Source: Nocardia neocaledoniensis
Lineage (GTDB): Bacteria; Actinomycetota; Actinomycetes; Mycobacteriales; Mycobacteriaceae
Reading direction: 5' to 3'
Assembly (NCBI RefSeq): GCF_003182135.1
Contig: NZ_QGTL01000005.1
Span: 310,001 to 374,000, forward strand
DNA: 64,000 nt
Part shown: positions 50,988 to 59,863 of the stretch, piece after piece
How positions within the stretch are numbered: position 1 is the first letter of the stretch
Layout of the letters: each line of letters opens with the position of its first letter
Notes under the pieces: model-generated
Database searches by the model: none
Seen by the model: only the letters and a program-made list of their open reading frames with translations
Told to the model about the DNA's origin: nothing
Translations under genes and position numbers: made by a program

Positions 50988-51375
50988 CACGAACCGATTG
51001 GCGTGGCTGCTCGAGGATCTGCAGATCCCCGGGGTCCGTTTCGCGGTGCTGCTGTCCGACGACGGACTGCGGATCGCGCACTCCCGCGGCGTCGCCAAGG
51101 ACGACGCCGAACGGTTCGCGGCGGCGGCCTCGGGGCTCCGCTCGCTCGGCAAGGCGCTCGGCGAGTTCTGTGGCGGCCCGTCGAACGCGGTGCGCCAGAA
51201 CATGACCGAGTACGACGAGGGCATGATCATGATCACCGCGGCGGGCGCGGGCGCGCTACTCGGCGTGGCGACCACGGTCGACGTCGACGTCGCCCTGGTC
51301 GCGCACCGGATGAACGAACTGGCCTCCCGGGTCGGCCACGAGATCGGCAGCGCGCCCCGCAACGGTGGCCGGTAA
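50965..51375 (+). CDS. cvnB: Roadblock/LC7 protein CvnB
   Basis: 136 residues, roadblock/LC7 domain (LAWLLEDLQIPGVRFAVLLSDDG at the start), a probable regulator of the small GTPase CvnD. The ATG at 50965 has GGAAGGA upstream and lies inside the end of cvnA. Confidence 0.88.
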   Translation: MSTPVADSTNRLAWLLEDLQIPGVRFAVLLSDDGLRIAHSRGVAKDDAERFAAAASGLRSLGKALGEFCGGPSNAVRQNMTEYDEGMIMITAAGAGALLGVATTVDVDVALVAHRMNELASRVGHEIGSAPRNGGR

Positions 51376-51725
51376 TGAGCCGGGGCAGGCGGGATCCCGA
51401 CCTGGTCAGGTCGTATGTGCGCACCGGCGGCCGGGTACGGGCCGCGCATGAACTGGATCTGGTGACCCTGGTCCGCGCCGTCGCCGACGCGCGCCCCGAT
51501 CATCGCCCCGACGAGCGCCGGGTCCTCGCGCTCACCAGCCGGCGCGGCGCGCTGTCGATCGCCGAGCTGTCGGCGTATCTGGACCTGCCCGCGTCGGTCG
51601 TCAAGATCATCGTGTCCGATCTGCTCGACAGCGGACATCTGCACTGCCCCACCCCGGCTCAGGTGAAGCCGGAACTCGCGTTGATCAAGGAGGTGCTGCA
51701 TGGTCTCCGTGCCATCGCGGGCTGA
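51375..51725 (+). CDS. cvnC: DUF742 protein CvnC
   Basis: 116 residues, DUF742 family, with a winged-helix-like middle part (GALSIAELSAYLDLPASVVK). The start overlaps the cvnB stop (TAATG). Confidence 0.88.
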   Translation: MSRGRRDPDLVRSYVRTGGRVRAAHELDLVTLVRAVADARPDHRPDERRVLALTSRRGALSIAELSAYLDLPASVVKIIVSDLLDSGHLHCPTPAQVKPELALIKEVLHGLRAIAG

Positions 51726-52305
51726 GGTCGATTACGTCCCCGAGACCGTCACCCGGTCGGTGAAGATCCTGGTCGCCGGGAACTTCGGCGTCGGCAAGAC
51801 GACGTTCGTCTGCGGGGTCTCCGAGATCCGCCCGCTGCGCACCGAGGAGACCATCACCGAGGCCAGCATCGGCGTCGACGACATGGCCGGGCTCGGCACC
51901 AAGGTGCAGACCACCGTCGCGCTCGACTTCGGCCGCATCACCCTGAATCCGCAACTGGCGCTGTACCTGTTCGGCACGCCCGGCCAGGAGCGCTTCGCCC
52001 CGCTGTGGGAGGAGCTGGCCCGCGGCGCGCTCGGCGCGCTGGTCCTCGTCGACACCCGGCGCATCGAGAAGGCCGATGACGTGCTCGCCGCGCTGGAACT
52101 GCGCGGCGTGCCGTACGCGGTGGCGGTCAACGAGTTCGAGGGCTTCCGGCGCTACCCGCTCGAGGAGGTCCGTGAGGCGCTGGACCTGGCGCCGGAGACC
52201 CCCGTGGTCGCCGTCGACGCCCGGCGCCGCGATCACGGCCTGCGCGCGCTGATCACGCTGGCGGAGTACCTGTTCCAGCGGCAGGAAGCCGCGGCGGTGT
52301 CATGA
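51700..52305 (+). CDS. cvnD: Small GTPase CvnD
   Basis: 201 residues, Ras-like GTPase of the MglA/CvnD type. P-loop GNFGVGKT (27-34) and G3 FGTPGQERF are standard; the base-recognition motif reads VNEF in place of NKxD, as is common in this group. It starts inside the end of cvnC. Confidence 0.88.
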   Translation: MVSVPSRAEVDYVPETVTRSVKILVAGNFGVGKTTFVCGVSEIRPLRTEETITEASIGVDDMAGLGTKVQTTVALDFGRITLNPQLALYLFGTPGQERFAPLWEELARGALGALVLVDTRRIEKADDVLAALELRGVPYAVAVNEFEGFRRYPLEEVREALDLAPETPVVAVDARRRDHGLRALITLAEYLFQRQEAAAVS

Positions 52306-53507
52306 CGCTCGACCTCGCGGTCGGCGAGCGGGTGCCCATGTACGCGCCCGAGTTCGCCGCCGACCCGCAGGCCGCCTACCGCGCGATGCGGCAGCGTTTC
52401 GGCGCCCTGGTGCCGGTGGAGCTGTCGCCCGGCATCAACGCCACGCTGGTGATCGGCTATCACACGGCGGTCCGGATCCTCAACGACCCCGAGCACTTCC
52501 CGGCCGATCCGCGCATGTGGCAGCGCAACATTCCGCAGGACTGCCCGGTGCTGCCGATGCTGCAGTTCCGCCCGGCCGCGCTGCGCACCACCGGCGCCGA
52601 GCACACCAGGTACCGGCAGGCCAATGTCGCCGCGATCGCCGGGGTGGATCTCTACGCGATGCACAGCACCGTGGAACGGTTCGCGATCCCGCTGATCAAC
52701 AGCTTCTGCGCGACCGGGTCGGCGGACCTGCTGAGCCAGTACGCGTTTCCGCTGGTGTTCCAGGCGCTCAACGCCATGCTCGGCTGCACGCCGCAGATCG
52801 GGCAGCGCGTGGCCACCGGAATGGCGCAGATCTTCGAGGGCAACGACGCCGAGGCGGGCAACGAACTGCTCGCCACCGCGCTCGCGGACCTGGTGACGCT
52901 GCGTCAGCGCGAGCCGGGCGACGACGTCGCCACGCGCCTGCTCGATCATCCGGCCGCCCTCACCGACGAGGAACTGGTCCACCAGCTGCTGGTGCTCTAC
53001 GGCGCGGGCATCGAGCCCATGCTGAATCTCGTGGTCAACACCCTGCGATTGATGCTCACCGACCGGCGCTTCGCCGGCGATGTGCTCGGCGGCAGCATGT
53101 CGACCCGCGATGCCCTCGACGAGGTGCTCTTCACCGACCCGCCGCTGGCCAACTTCTGCATGACCTACCCGCGCCAGCCCATCCTGGTGGACGACACCTG
53201 GCTGCCCGCGCACGAGCCGGTCGTGATCAGCATGTCGGCGTGCAACAACGATCCGGCGATCGCCGGACGCGACGTCGTCGACAACCGGGCGCATCTGGCG
53301 TGGAGCGCGGGTCCGCACGGCTGCCCCGCCAAATCGGTGGCGTACCTGATCGTGCAGGACGCGATCGACCAATTGCTCGACGCTCTGCCGGAAATGCGGC
53401 TGGCGGTGGCCGCCGAGGACCTCGTGTGGCGTCCGGGCCCCTTCCACCGGTCGCTGGCCGCGCTGCCGGTGGAGTTCCCGAAGACCGCGCCGCTGCCGAT
53501 GCCCTGA
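52302..53507 (+). CDS. Conservon P450 lacking the ExxR motif (CYP157-like)
   Basis: 401 residues, cytochrome P450 fold, the fifth (CvnE) position of the conservon. The heme cysteine Cys341 is in WSAGPHGCPAK. The K-helix ExxR arginine is missing: residues 274-277 read EVLF. The I-helix proton-relay threonine is missing too (GAGIEPM). CYP157 enzymes of Streptomyces conservons are known to lack ExxR, so this is probably a relative. It may be a weak or altered monooxygenase. Its ATG overlaps the cvnD stop (ATGA). Confidence 0.87.
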   Translation: MTLDLAVGERVPMYAPEFAADPQAAYRAMRQRFGALVPVELSPGINATLVIGYHTAVRILNDPEHFPADPRMWQRNIPQDCPVLPMLQFRPAALRTTGAEHTRYRQANVAAIAGVDLYAMHSTVERFAIPLINSFCATGSADLLSQYAFPLVFQALNAMLGCTPQIGQRVATGMAQIFEGNDAEAGNELLATALADLVTLRQREPGDDVATRLLDHPAALTDEELVHQLLVLYGAGIEPMLNLVVNTLRLMLTDRRFAGDVLGGSMSTRDALDEVLFTDPPLANFCMTYPRQPILVDDTWLPAHEPVVISMSACNNDPAIAGRDVVDNRAHLAWSAGPHGCPAKSVAYLIVQDAIDQLLDALPEMRLAVAAEDLVWRPGPFHRSLAALPVEFPKTAPLPMP

Positions 53508-53515
53508 CCGTGCCG

Positions 53516-54064
53516 TCAGGCGGTGCGCAGGGCCGGTCCCACGAACCGTTCCACCAGCTGCCGCTCGGCCGCCGCATCGGGCAGCGGCCAGGTGAGCAGC
53601 GACAGCACCACCCGTACGATCCAGCCCGCGGCCGCGTCGGCGGGGGCGATGTGGGTCAGCGTGGTCGCGATGCGACCGAGTTCCGGAGCGCCGGCCAGCA
53701 GGTCGTCGGTGTCGGGGGAGCGGTGCCGGATCAGCCACTGCCGCAGGACCGGGTCGGCGCGAATCGCGGCGACGGCGGCCAGGATGGCCTCGACGGGCCT
53801 GCGCCGCGGCGGAACCCGTGCGACGGCCGCGTCGACGCGCGCCACGACGGTCTCCGCCGCCCTGACCATCACCGCGCGCACCAGTCGCGGCTTGCCGCCG
53901 ACGTGCCGGTACAGCGTCGCGCGCGAGCACCCCGCCGCGGCGGCGATGTCGTCGGCGGTGACCTTGTCGATGCCGCGTTCGAGGAACAGCGCGAGGGCCG
54001 CCCGTTCGATGCGGTCGACCGCGACGGCGCCGCGATCACCGTCGGTGAGCCAATCGGACGGCAT
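53516..54064 (-). CDS. TetR-family regulator of adjacent P450
   Basis: 182 residues from the ATG at 54064 (AAGGAG 5 nt upstream). HTH VTADDIAAAAGCSRATLYRH at about 36-55. It diverges from the P450 at 54257; GAGACAG-type repeats occupy the region between them, so it very likely represses that gene. Confidence 0.87.
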   Translation of the reverse strand: MPSDWLTDGDRGAVAVDRIERAALALFLERGIDKVTADDIAAAAGCSRATLYRHVGGKPRLVRAVMVRAAETVVARVDAAVARVPPRRRPVEAILAAVAAIRADPVLRQWLIRHRSPDTDDLLAGAPELGRIATTLTHIAPADAAAGWIVRVVLSLLTWPLPDAAAERQLVERFVGPALRTA

Positions 54065-54083
54065 CGCCACTCCTTCTCGTGCT

Positions 54084-54106
54084 GAGACAGTTCACGAGAT
54101 ATGTCT
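54084..54106. promoter_or_regulatory. Candidate TetR operator, GAGACAG half-site
   Basis: GAGACAG (54084-54090) with TGTCT at 54102-54106 forms an AGACA-N13-TGTCT repeat just upstream of the TetR start. Confidence 0.4.
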
Positions 54107-54170
54107 AGCCCACTGTGTCCTGGCCGGAGGCTGTTTCGGCTGCGACGCCGCTGACTGCTGGGCGGCGATC

Positions 54171-54189
54171 CTGTCTCGAGGTGAGACAG
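54171..54189. promoter_or_regulatory. TetR operator CTGTCTC-N5-GAGACAG
   Basis: Perfect 7-bp inverted repeat with a 5-bp spacer, 68 bp before the P450 start. The GAGACAG half-site recurs at 54084, nearer the TetR gene. Confidence 0.65.
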
Positions 54190-54256
54190 GTGTTGTCGGG
54201 ACGGTCCGCGCCGGGAACCGTGAGCGCCGACGAACCGACCAGGAAAGGCGGCGGCC

Positions 54257-55492
54257 ATGACCACCGGACTCGCGGCGATCGACCCCTTCGACCCAGCGGT
54301 GCTCGACGATCCCTACCCGCTCTATCGCGCCCTGCGCGAGCACGCGCCGGTCCACCGGGTCCCCGGCACCGACTTCTTCCTCGTGTCCTCGTGGGCGGCG
54401 GTCACCGAGGCCACCGCACGCCCGGCCGACTTCTCCTCGCACCTGACCGGCGTGCTCGTCGCCCGGCCCGGCGCGGCGCCGACGACCTTCGATCTCGATG
54501 CCACGGGCCAAGCCGTGCACGTGCTCGCGACGGCCGATGCCGATGTGCACGCGGTGCATCGCGGCATCGTCGGCCCCGCGTTGGCCAAGCGGGTGCGGGG
54601 CATGGGGCCGACGGTCTCCGCGCTCGCCGAAAGGTTGTGGGCGGAGGAACTCGACGGCGACCGGATCGACTGGGCGACCGGGATGGCGGATCGCCTGCCG
54701 CTGGCCCTGATCGCCGAACTCGTGGGCCTGCCCGGCGCCGATGTGCCCCGGCTGCTCGGGTGGGCCTACGACTCCACGGAGATGCTCGGCGGCGTCGTCG
54801 CCGACGACCGGATGACCGCCCTGGTGGGTTCGGCCGCCGAACTCGCCCAGTACGCCCACCGAGCCGTCACGGCGGCGAAGGACCGGCCGGTCGCTGCGGA
54901 CTCGCCCGCCGCGCTGATCGATGTGCTGGCGGCGGCGGTGGCGGCCGGCCGGATCGACGACCAGCAGGCGGTCCTCATCCTCGTGCAGTTGATCGGCGCG
55001 GGCGGTGAATCGACCGCGGGATTGATCGCCGCGGCGGCGCGGCTGCTCGCCGCCGATCCGGAGCTGCAGGCGCGTCTGCGCGCCCGGCCCGACCTGCTGC
55101 CCGCGTTCCTGGAGGAAGCGCTGCGGCTGGAATCGCCCTTCCGCGGCCACCACCGGCACGTGGTCGCCGACACCCAGCTCTGCGGCGTCGACCTGCCCGC
55201 CGGCAGCCACCTGCTGTTGCTGTGGGGTGCCGCCAACCGCGACCCCGCGATGTTCCGCGACCCGGACACCCTCGATCTGGACCGTCCCCGCGTGCGCGCG
55301 CACGTGGCCTTCGGCGCCGGCGCGCACTTCTGCATCGGCTCGGCACTGGCCCGGCTCGAGGCGAGCGCCGCCATCACCCTGCTGCTCGAGCGCAGCACCG
55401 AGTTCACCCTGCTCGAGGAGATGCCGCCGCGCTGGGTGCCGAGCCTGTTCGTCCGCCGCCACGCCACCCTGCCGCTGCGCGTGACCCGCTGA
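54257..55492 (+). CDS. Cytochrome P450 (canonical)
   Basis: 411 residues. All landmarks are present: I-helix AGGEST (248-253), K-helix ExxR Glu287-Arg290 (EEALR), and heme Cys359 in FGAGAHFCIG. Soluble bacterial class I type; no ferredoxin gene is adjacent. Regulated by the divergent TetR. The substrate is unknown. It is unlike the degenerate P450 in the neighbouring conservon. Confidence 0.92.
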   Translation: MTTGLAAIDPFDPAVLDDPYPLYRALREHAPVHRVPGTDFFLVSSWAAVTEATARPADFSSHLTGVLVARPGAAPTTFDLDATGQAVHVLATADADVHAVHRGIVGPALAKRVRGMGPTVSALAERLWAEELDGDRIDWATGMADRLPLALIAELVGLPGADVPRLLGWAYDSTEMLGGVVADDRMTALVGSAAELAQYAHRAVTAAKDRPVAADSPAALIDVLAAAVAAGRIDDQQAVLILVQLIGAGGESTAGLIAAAARLLAADPELQARLRARPDLLPAFLEEALRLESPFRGHHRHVVADTQLCGVDLPAGSHLLLLWGAANRDPAMFRDPDTLDLDRPRVRAHVAFGAGAHFCIGSALARLEASAAITLLLERSTEFTLLEEMPPRWVPSLFVRRHATLPLRVTR

Positions 55493-55917
55493 GCCGCCGT
55501 GCCCGGCGGACGAATTCGCCGGACCTCGCGCAACATTCGCGAGCCCGCGGACACGGCGTCGCCGGAGTACCGCGGCGCCGCGCTCCCGGCCGCCGTCCGC
55601 GCGGGCGGCCAACTTCCCGCAAACCCGTGCGCCGCTGTGAACTGGCCGATTAGCCGAGCGGTTGCCTCCGGATCGAACCGGTCGGGTTGAAACACGCACA
55701 CTTCGCAACTTCGCACGGGCATCCATTCCGTCGCCGTCTACCCGCCGGTAATCGAATTCGCCGCTGCGCCACTCCTTGACGGGTGCACCACCTCGCCCTA
55801 CCGTTCCCCATCACAGTTCGATATCGAAGTGTTCTGCAGCGTCACCCGAAAATCGTTTTCCTGGACGGTATGTCGGCTCCTGCCGTCCATCCGTGTGCAT
55901 TTCAAGGAGTACTGAGA
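55493..55917 (+). promoter_or_regulatory. Leader and promoter region of LPMO gene
   Basis: 425 bp without a gene. A small hairpin CTCGCG-N7-CGCGAG (55525-55543) may end the P450 transcript. A sigma-70-like promoter is likely: TTGACG (55776-55781), 17-nt spacer, TACCGT (55799-55804). A perfect palindrome TTCGATATCGAA at 55817-55828, near the expected start site, is a good operator candidate. The region is visibly less GC-rich than its surroundings. Confidence 0.5.
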
Positions 55918-56733
55918 GTGCGAAATCGAATTCTGTCCGTCGCCGGTGCCGTGGCCTTGGCGCCCCTGGCGAGTCTGCTCGCTCCCGCGGCGGATGCCGG
56001 AGCGCACGGCTGGGTCACCGGACCGGCCAGCAGGCAGGAGCAATGCGCCAGGGGCCTCGTCCCGTGCGGTGCGGTGAAATACGAACCGCAGAGCGTGGAA
56101 GGGCCGAAAGGTCTCACCAATTGCAGTGCGAACAAATATCCCGAGCTCGACGACGACAGCCTCGGCTGGGTGCCGCAGAAGGTGTCCGGCCGCACGACCT
56201 TCACCTGGAAGAACACTGCCAATCACCGCACCCTGAATTGGGAGTATTTCCTCGGCGACACCCGTATCGCCGTGATCGACGGCGGAAACGAACAGCCGCC
56301 GATGGAAGTCACGCACACCATTGATCTGTCGAATTATTCGGGCCGCCAGAAACTGCGCGCGGTGTGGAACATCGGCGACACCGCGGCCGCCTTCTACAGC
56401 TGCGTCGACCTGGAGATCGGCGGCTCCGGCGGCGGCACCCCGACCACCACGACGCCGAAGCCGACCACCACGAAACCCCCGACCACCACCCCGCCCGCGA
56501 CGACCACGAAACCGCCGGCCACCACCACCACCACCCCGGCACCGACGACCACCCATCAGCACCCGACGACGACCACCGCCCCGGCGGCGGCGGCCTGGCG
56601 GCAGGGCGCGACCTACGCCGTCGGCGACAAGGTCACCTACCAGGGCCGGACCTACACCTGCCGGCAGGCGCACACCGTCCACGATCCGAATTGGACGCCG
56701 CCGAACACCCCCGCCCTCTGGTCCGCGGCCTAG
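55918..56733 (+). CDS. Lytic polysaccharide monooxygenase (AA10) with CBM5/12
   Basis: 271 residues, secreted. The signal peptide (1-29) ends AGA before His30, which becomes the N-terminal copper ligand in the start HGWVTGPASRQ. The second copper histidine is His103 (NTANHRTLNWEY), and DTAAAFYSCVDLEI is the usual AA10 end segment. A Thr/Pro linker (PTTT repeats, about 170-220) leads to a C-terminal chitin-binding type 3 module (AWRQGATYAVGDKVTYQGRTY). It oxidatively cleaves chitin or cellulose; the CBM favours chitin. The GTG at 55918 has AAGGAG upstream. Confidence 0.92.
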   Translation: MRNRILSVAGAVALAPLASLLAPAADAGAHGWVTGPASRQEQCARGLVPCGAVKYEPQSVEGPKGLTNCSANKYPELDDDSLGWVPQKVSGRTTFTWKNTANHRTLNWEYFLGDTRIAVIDGGNEQPPMEVTHTIDLSNYSGRQKLRAVWNIGDTAAAFYSCVDLEIGGSGGGTPTTTTPKPTTTKPPTTTPPATTTKPPATTTTTPAPTTTHQHPTTTTAPAAAAWRQGATYAVGDKVTYQGRTYTCRQAHTVHDPNWTPPNTPALWSAA

Positions 56734-56783
56734 CGATTCGTTCGTGTGTTCTCCCGACATCGGTCCCGCGATGGGGTGAGGAT

Positions 56784-56821
56784 GGGGGTCGACTCGCCGG
56801 CCTCGCGTTCGGCCGGCCCCC
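56784..56821 (+). terminator. Hairpin after LPMO gene
   Basis: GCCGGCC-N8-GGCCGGC flanked by GGGG and CCCC runs, about 50 bp past the stop. Confidence 0.45.
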
Positions 56822-56841
56822 GCAGCACAAGGACGTGAGAT

Positions 56842-57234
56842 ATGAGTGACCGGAAATTCGCCTTCGCCATCGCGGCCACCGGGACAGCATTGCTGGCCAT
56901 GACCATCGGTTCCCCCTCGGCCGGCGCCGCGGTCTCGCAGCTGACCGTCGATCCCGGCCTCAGCGTCGGCAGCGCAACCAATTACGGCACGGGGTGCACC
57001 CATCACCTGGTCGCCCGGCTCAGCGTCGGCATCGAGCCCGTCTCGTTCTACGACAACGGCGCCCTGCTGGCGGTGGTCACCCCGACCGACGGCATCGCCG
57101 ACCTGACCTGGGTGCCCACCAGTACCGGCCCGCACACGCTGGCCGCGCTGCAGGGCGGGGTGGGTCGCGGCGCCGACGTGCACGTCGGCCGCGGCTACCG
57201 GTTCGGGGAGTCCTGCGTGGTCACCGGCGGCTGA
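56842..57234 (+). CDS. Small secreted protein, Ig-like
   Basis: 130 residues with a Sec signal peptide (cleavage near SAGA-AV, residue 29). The mature part looks like a single beta-sandwich with an Ig-like strand pattern (LTVDPGLSVGSATNYGTGC, FYDNGALLAVVTP) and two cysteines that may pair. Function unknown; similar exported single-domain proteins occur in Nocardia and Rhodococcus. AAGGA precedes the ATG. Confidence 0.72.
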   Translation: MSDRKFAFAIAATGTALLAMTIGSPSAGAAVSQLTVDPGLSVGSATNYGTGCTHHLVARLSVGIEPVSFYDNGALLAVVTPTDGIADLTWVPTSTGPHTLAALQGGVGRGADVHVGRGYRFGESCVVTGG

Positions 57235-57242
57235 AACGAACA

Positions 57243-57281
57243 CGACGGTGGCCCGGTCCCGAGCGGACCGGGCCACCGTCG
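57243..57281. terminator. Strong bidirectional terminator
   Basis: 17-bp perfect stem CGACGGTGGCCCGGTCC / GGACCGGGCCACCGTCG with a 5-nt loop between convergent genes. Confidence 0.8.
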
Positions 57282-57286
57282 CGTCG

Positions 57287-59863
57287 CTACTTCTTCGCCG
57301 CGACCTTCTTGTCCTCCCCCTTCTTCTTGGCCTGCTTCTTCACCGATTTCGGCGCCGCGCCGTTGGTGTCGGCCGTGCCGCCGCTCGGCGCGACCGCGGT
57401 GACGACCAGGTCGTCGTCGGCGGTGTCGACCCGCACCGTGGCCCCCGGTTCCAGCCCGCCGTCCAGCAGCAGGCGCGAGACCCGGTTGTCGAGTTCGCGC
57501 TGCACCGTGCGCCGCAACGGCCTGGCGCCGAACTCGGGCTGGAAACCGCGTTCGCCCAGCCAGTCGACCGCCGAGTCGGTGATGTCGAGCTCGATGTCCT
57601 GGGCGGCCAGCAACCGGCGGGTCTTGTCCAGGATCAGGTTCACGATCCGTTCCAGCTGCGTCTTGTCGAGGCGGTGGAACACGATCTGCTCGTCGATCCG
57701 GTTGAGGAACTCCGGCCGGAAGTGCCCGCGCAGGCGCTCTTCCAGCTGCGGCACGACCGAATCCAGGTCGCCCTCCGGCGCGGCCAGGATCAGATCCGAG
57801 CCGATGTTGGAGGTCATGATGACGATCGTGTTCTTGAAGTCGACGGTGCGGCCCTTGGAATCGGTGACCCGGCCGTCGTCGAGCAGCTGCAGCAGCACGT
57901 TGAACACGTCCGGGTGGGCCTTCTCCACCTCGTCGAACAGGATCACCGAGTACGGCTGCCTGCGCACCTTGTCGGTGAGCTGGGCGGCGTCGTCGTAACC
58001 GACGTAACCGGGCGGGGCGCCGACGAGCCGGGAGACCGTGTGCTTCTCCTGGAACTCGCTCATGTCGAACCGGATCAGCCGGTCCTCGTCGCCGAACACC
58101 GCCTCCGCCAGCGCTTTCGCGAGCTCGGTCTTGCCCACACCGGTCGGGCCGAGGAACAGGAACGAGCCGATCGGCCGGTTCGGGTCCTTGAGCCCGGCTC
58201 GCGCGCGGCGCACCGCCTCGGCCACCGCGACGATCGCCTCGTCCTGCCCGATGACGCGCTTGTGCAGCACGTCCTCGAGCGCGAGCAGACGCTGCTTCTC
58301 CTCGGCGGTGAGGTCGGCGACCGGGATGCCGGTCTGGCGCGAGATGACCTCGGCGATGGCGAGCACGTCGACCTCGGGTTCGGCCGCCAGCTCCCCGGAC
58401 TCCGCGAGCTCTTCCTCCTTGGCCGCGATCTCGGCCTTGAGGGCGGTGGCCTTCTCGTAGTCCTCGTTGTCGACGGCGGCGTCCTTCTCGCGGTACAGCC
58501 GCGCGATCTCCTCGTCCCTGGCCTTGGCCTCCGGGTCGGGCGTGCCCGACCGCAGCCGCACCCGCGCGCCCGCCTGATCGATGAGGTCGATCGCCTTGTC
58601 GGGCATGAACCGGTCGGTGATGTAGCGGTCCGAAAGCTGCGCCGCGGCCACCAGCGATTCGTCGGAGTAGCGCACCTGGTGGTGCTCCTCGTAGACGTCG
58701 GCGAGGCCGCGCAGGATCTCGATCGTGTCCTCGACCGAGGGCTCCGACACCAGCACCGGCTGGAAGCGGCGCTCGAGCGCGGCGTCCTTCTCGATGTGCT
58801 TGCGGTACTCGTCGATCGTGGTCGCGCCGACGACGTGCAGATCACCGCGCGCGAGTGCGGGTTTGAGCAGATTGCCCGCGTCCATCGAGCCCTCGCCGCC
58901 ACCGCCCGCGCCGACGATGGTGTGCAACTCGTCGATGAACACGATCTGCTCGTCCTTGTGGGCGCGCACCTCGTCGAGGATCTTGGTGAGCCGCTCCTCG
59001 AACTCGCCGCGATACTTGCTGCCCGCCACCAGCGAGCCGATGTCGAGTGCGATGACCCGCCGATCGGCGAGTGTGGCGGGCACGTCGTCGTTGACGATGC
59101 GCTGCGCGAGCCCCTCGACGATGGCGGTCTTGCCGACGCCGGGATCGCCGATGAGCACCGGATTGTTCTTGCGCCGCCGCGAGAGGATCTCGATGGTCTG
59201 CTCGATCTCCTCGGCCCGGCCGACCACCGGGTCGACCAGCCCTTCGCGGGCCTCGGCGGTGAGATCGCGCCCGTACTCGTCCAGCGTCGGCGTGTCCGAC
59301 TTGCGCTGCCGCTTGGCCGGTGTGCCGCCCGGGGACGCCGCCGGGCCCGCGGAGTTGCCGCTCTGCGTGGCCGCGATCCCCGCCATCAGCGCCTGCGCGG
59401 CCACGCTGTCGGGGGCCGAGGCGATGCCGAGCAGAATGTGCTCGGGACCGATGTAGCTGCTGCCCGCCTGGGCGGCCTGGCGCTGCGCCGCGCGCAACGC
59501 CGTCTTGGTGGCGGGACTGAGTGTGATGTCGGACAGATCGTCCTCGCTGGGCGCGCCGGTGTCGAGGTGGTCCTGCATCTGTTCGGCAACCTGGTCGGGA
59601 TCGAGGCTGAGCTCGGCCACGATGCTGCGGCCGGGCTCTGCCTCGGTGGCCGCGTAGAGCAGATGCTCCGGGGTGATCTCGGGATTTCCCCATTCCTGGG
59701 CGGCCTCGCGCGCCGTGGCGATGAGCCCCTTGGCGTTGTCCGTCATGAGTCTGCCCAGGTCGATGCGTTGAACGGGCGGTTTCGCCGACATCCCAGGGCC
59801 GAAGAATCGCTGGAAGATGTCGTCGAAGGAATTCATCGAACTACCCGGCCAGCTCGCTGTCAT
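57287..59863 (-). CDS. Clp/Hsp100 AAA+ ATPase, ClpC-like without ClpP loop
   Basis: 858 residues from the ATG at 59863 (AGAGGTGGG upstream); a second ATG at 59836 is possible. Clp N-domain repeats (about 40-180), NBD1 with GDPGVGKT and VFIDELHT, a short ClpC-type middle domain, NBD2 with GPTGVGKT and ILFDEVEKAHPDV, and a lysine-rich tail. The segment after MTSNIGSDLI lacks the hydrophobic G-F/L loop that ClpC and ClpA use to dock on ClpP, and reads like ClpB there. It may act as an unfoldase or disaggregase rather than a protease subunit (inference). Confidence 0.88.
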   Translation of the reverse strand: MTASWPGSSMNSFDDIFQRFFGPGMSAKPPVQRIDLGRLMTDNAKGLIATAREAAQEWGNPEITPEHLLYAATEAEPGRSIVAELSLDPDQVAEQMQDHLDTGAPSEDDLSDITLSPATKTALRAAQRQAAQAGSSYIGPEHILLGIASAPDSVAAQALMAGIAATQSGNSAGPAASPGGTPAKRQRKSDTPTLDEYGRDLTAEAREGLVDPVVGRAEEIEQTIEILSRRRKNNPVLIGDPGVGKTAIVEGLAQRIVNDDVPATLADRRVIALDIGSLVAGSKYRGEFEERLTKILDEVRAHKDEQIVFIDELHTIVGAGGGGEGSMDAGNLLKPALARGDLHVVGATTIDEYRKHIEKDAALERRFQPVLVSEPSVEDTIEILRGLADVYEEHHQVRYSDESLVAAAQLSDRYITDRFMPDKAIDLIDQAGARVRLRSGTPDPEAKARDEEIARLYREKDAAVDNEDYEKATALKAEIAAKEEELAESGELAAEPEVDVLAIAEVISRQTGIPVADLTAEEKQRLLALEDVLHKRVIGQDEAIVAVAEAVRRARAGLKDPNRPIGSFLFLGPTGVGKTELAKALAEAVFGDEDRLIRFDMSEFQEKHTVSRLVGAPPGYVGYDDAAQLTDKVRRQPYSVILFDEVEKAHPDVFNVLLQLLDDGRVTDSKGRTVDFKNTIVIMTSNIGSDLILAAPEGDLDSVVPQLEERLRGHFRPEFLNRIDEQIVFHRLDKTQLERIVNLILDKTRRLLAAQDIELDITDSAVDWLGERGFQPEFGARPLRRTVQRELDNRVSRLLLDGGLEPGATVRVDTADDDLVVTAVAPSGGTADTNGAAPKSVKKQAKKKGEDKKVAAKK

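Noticed and set aside
55499..55690. 63-codon open frame before the LPMO gene
   Set aside because: No ribosome-binding site, no recognisable composition, and it lies in a region with terminator and promoter signals.
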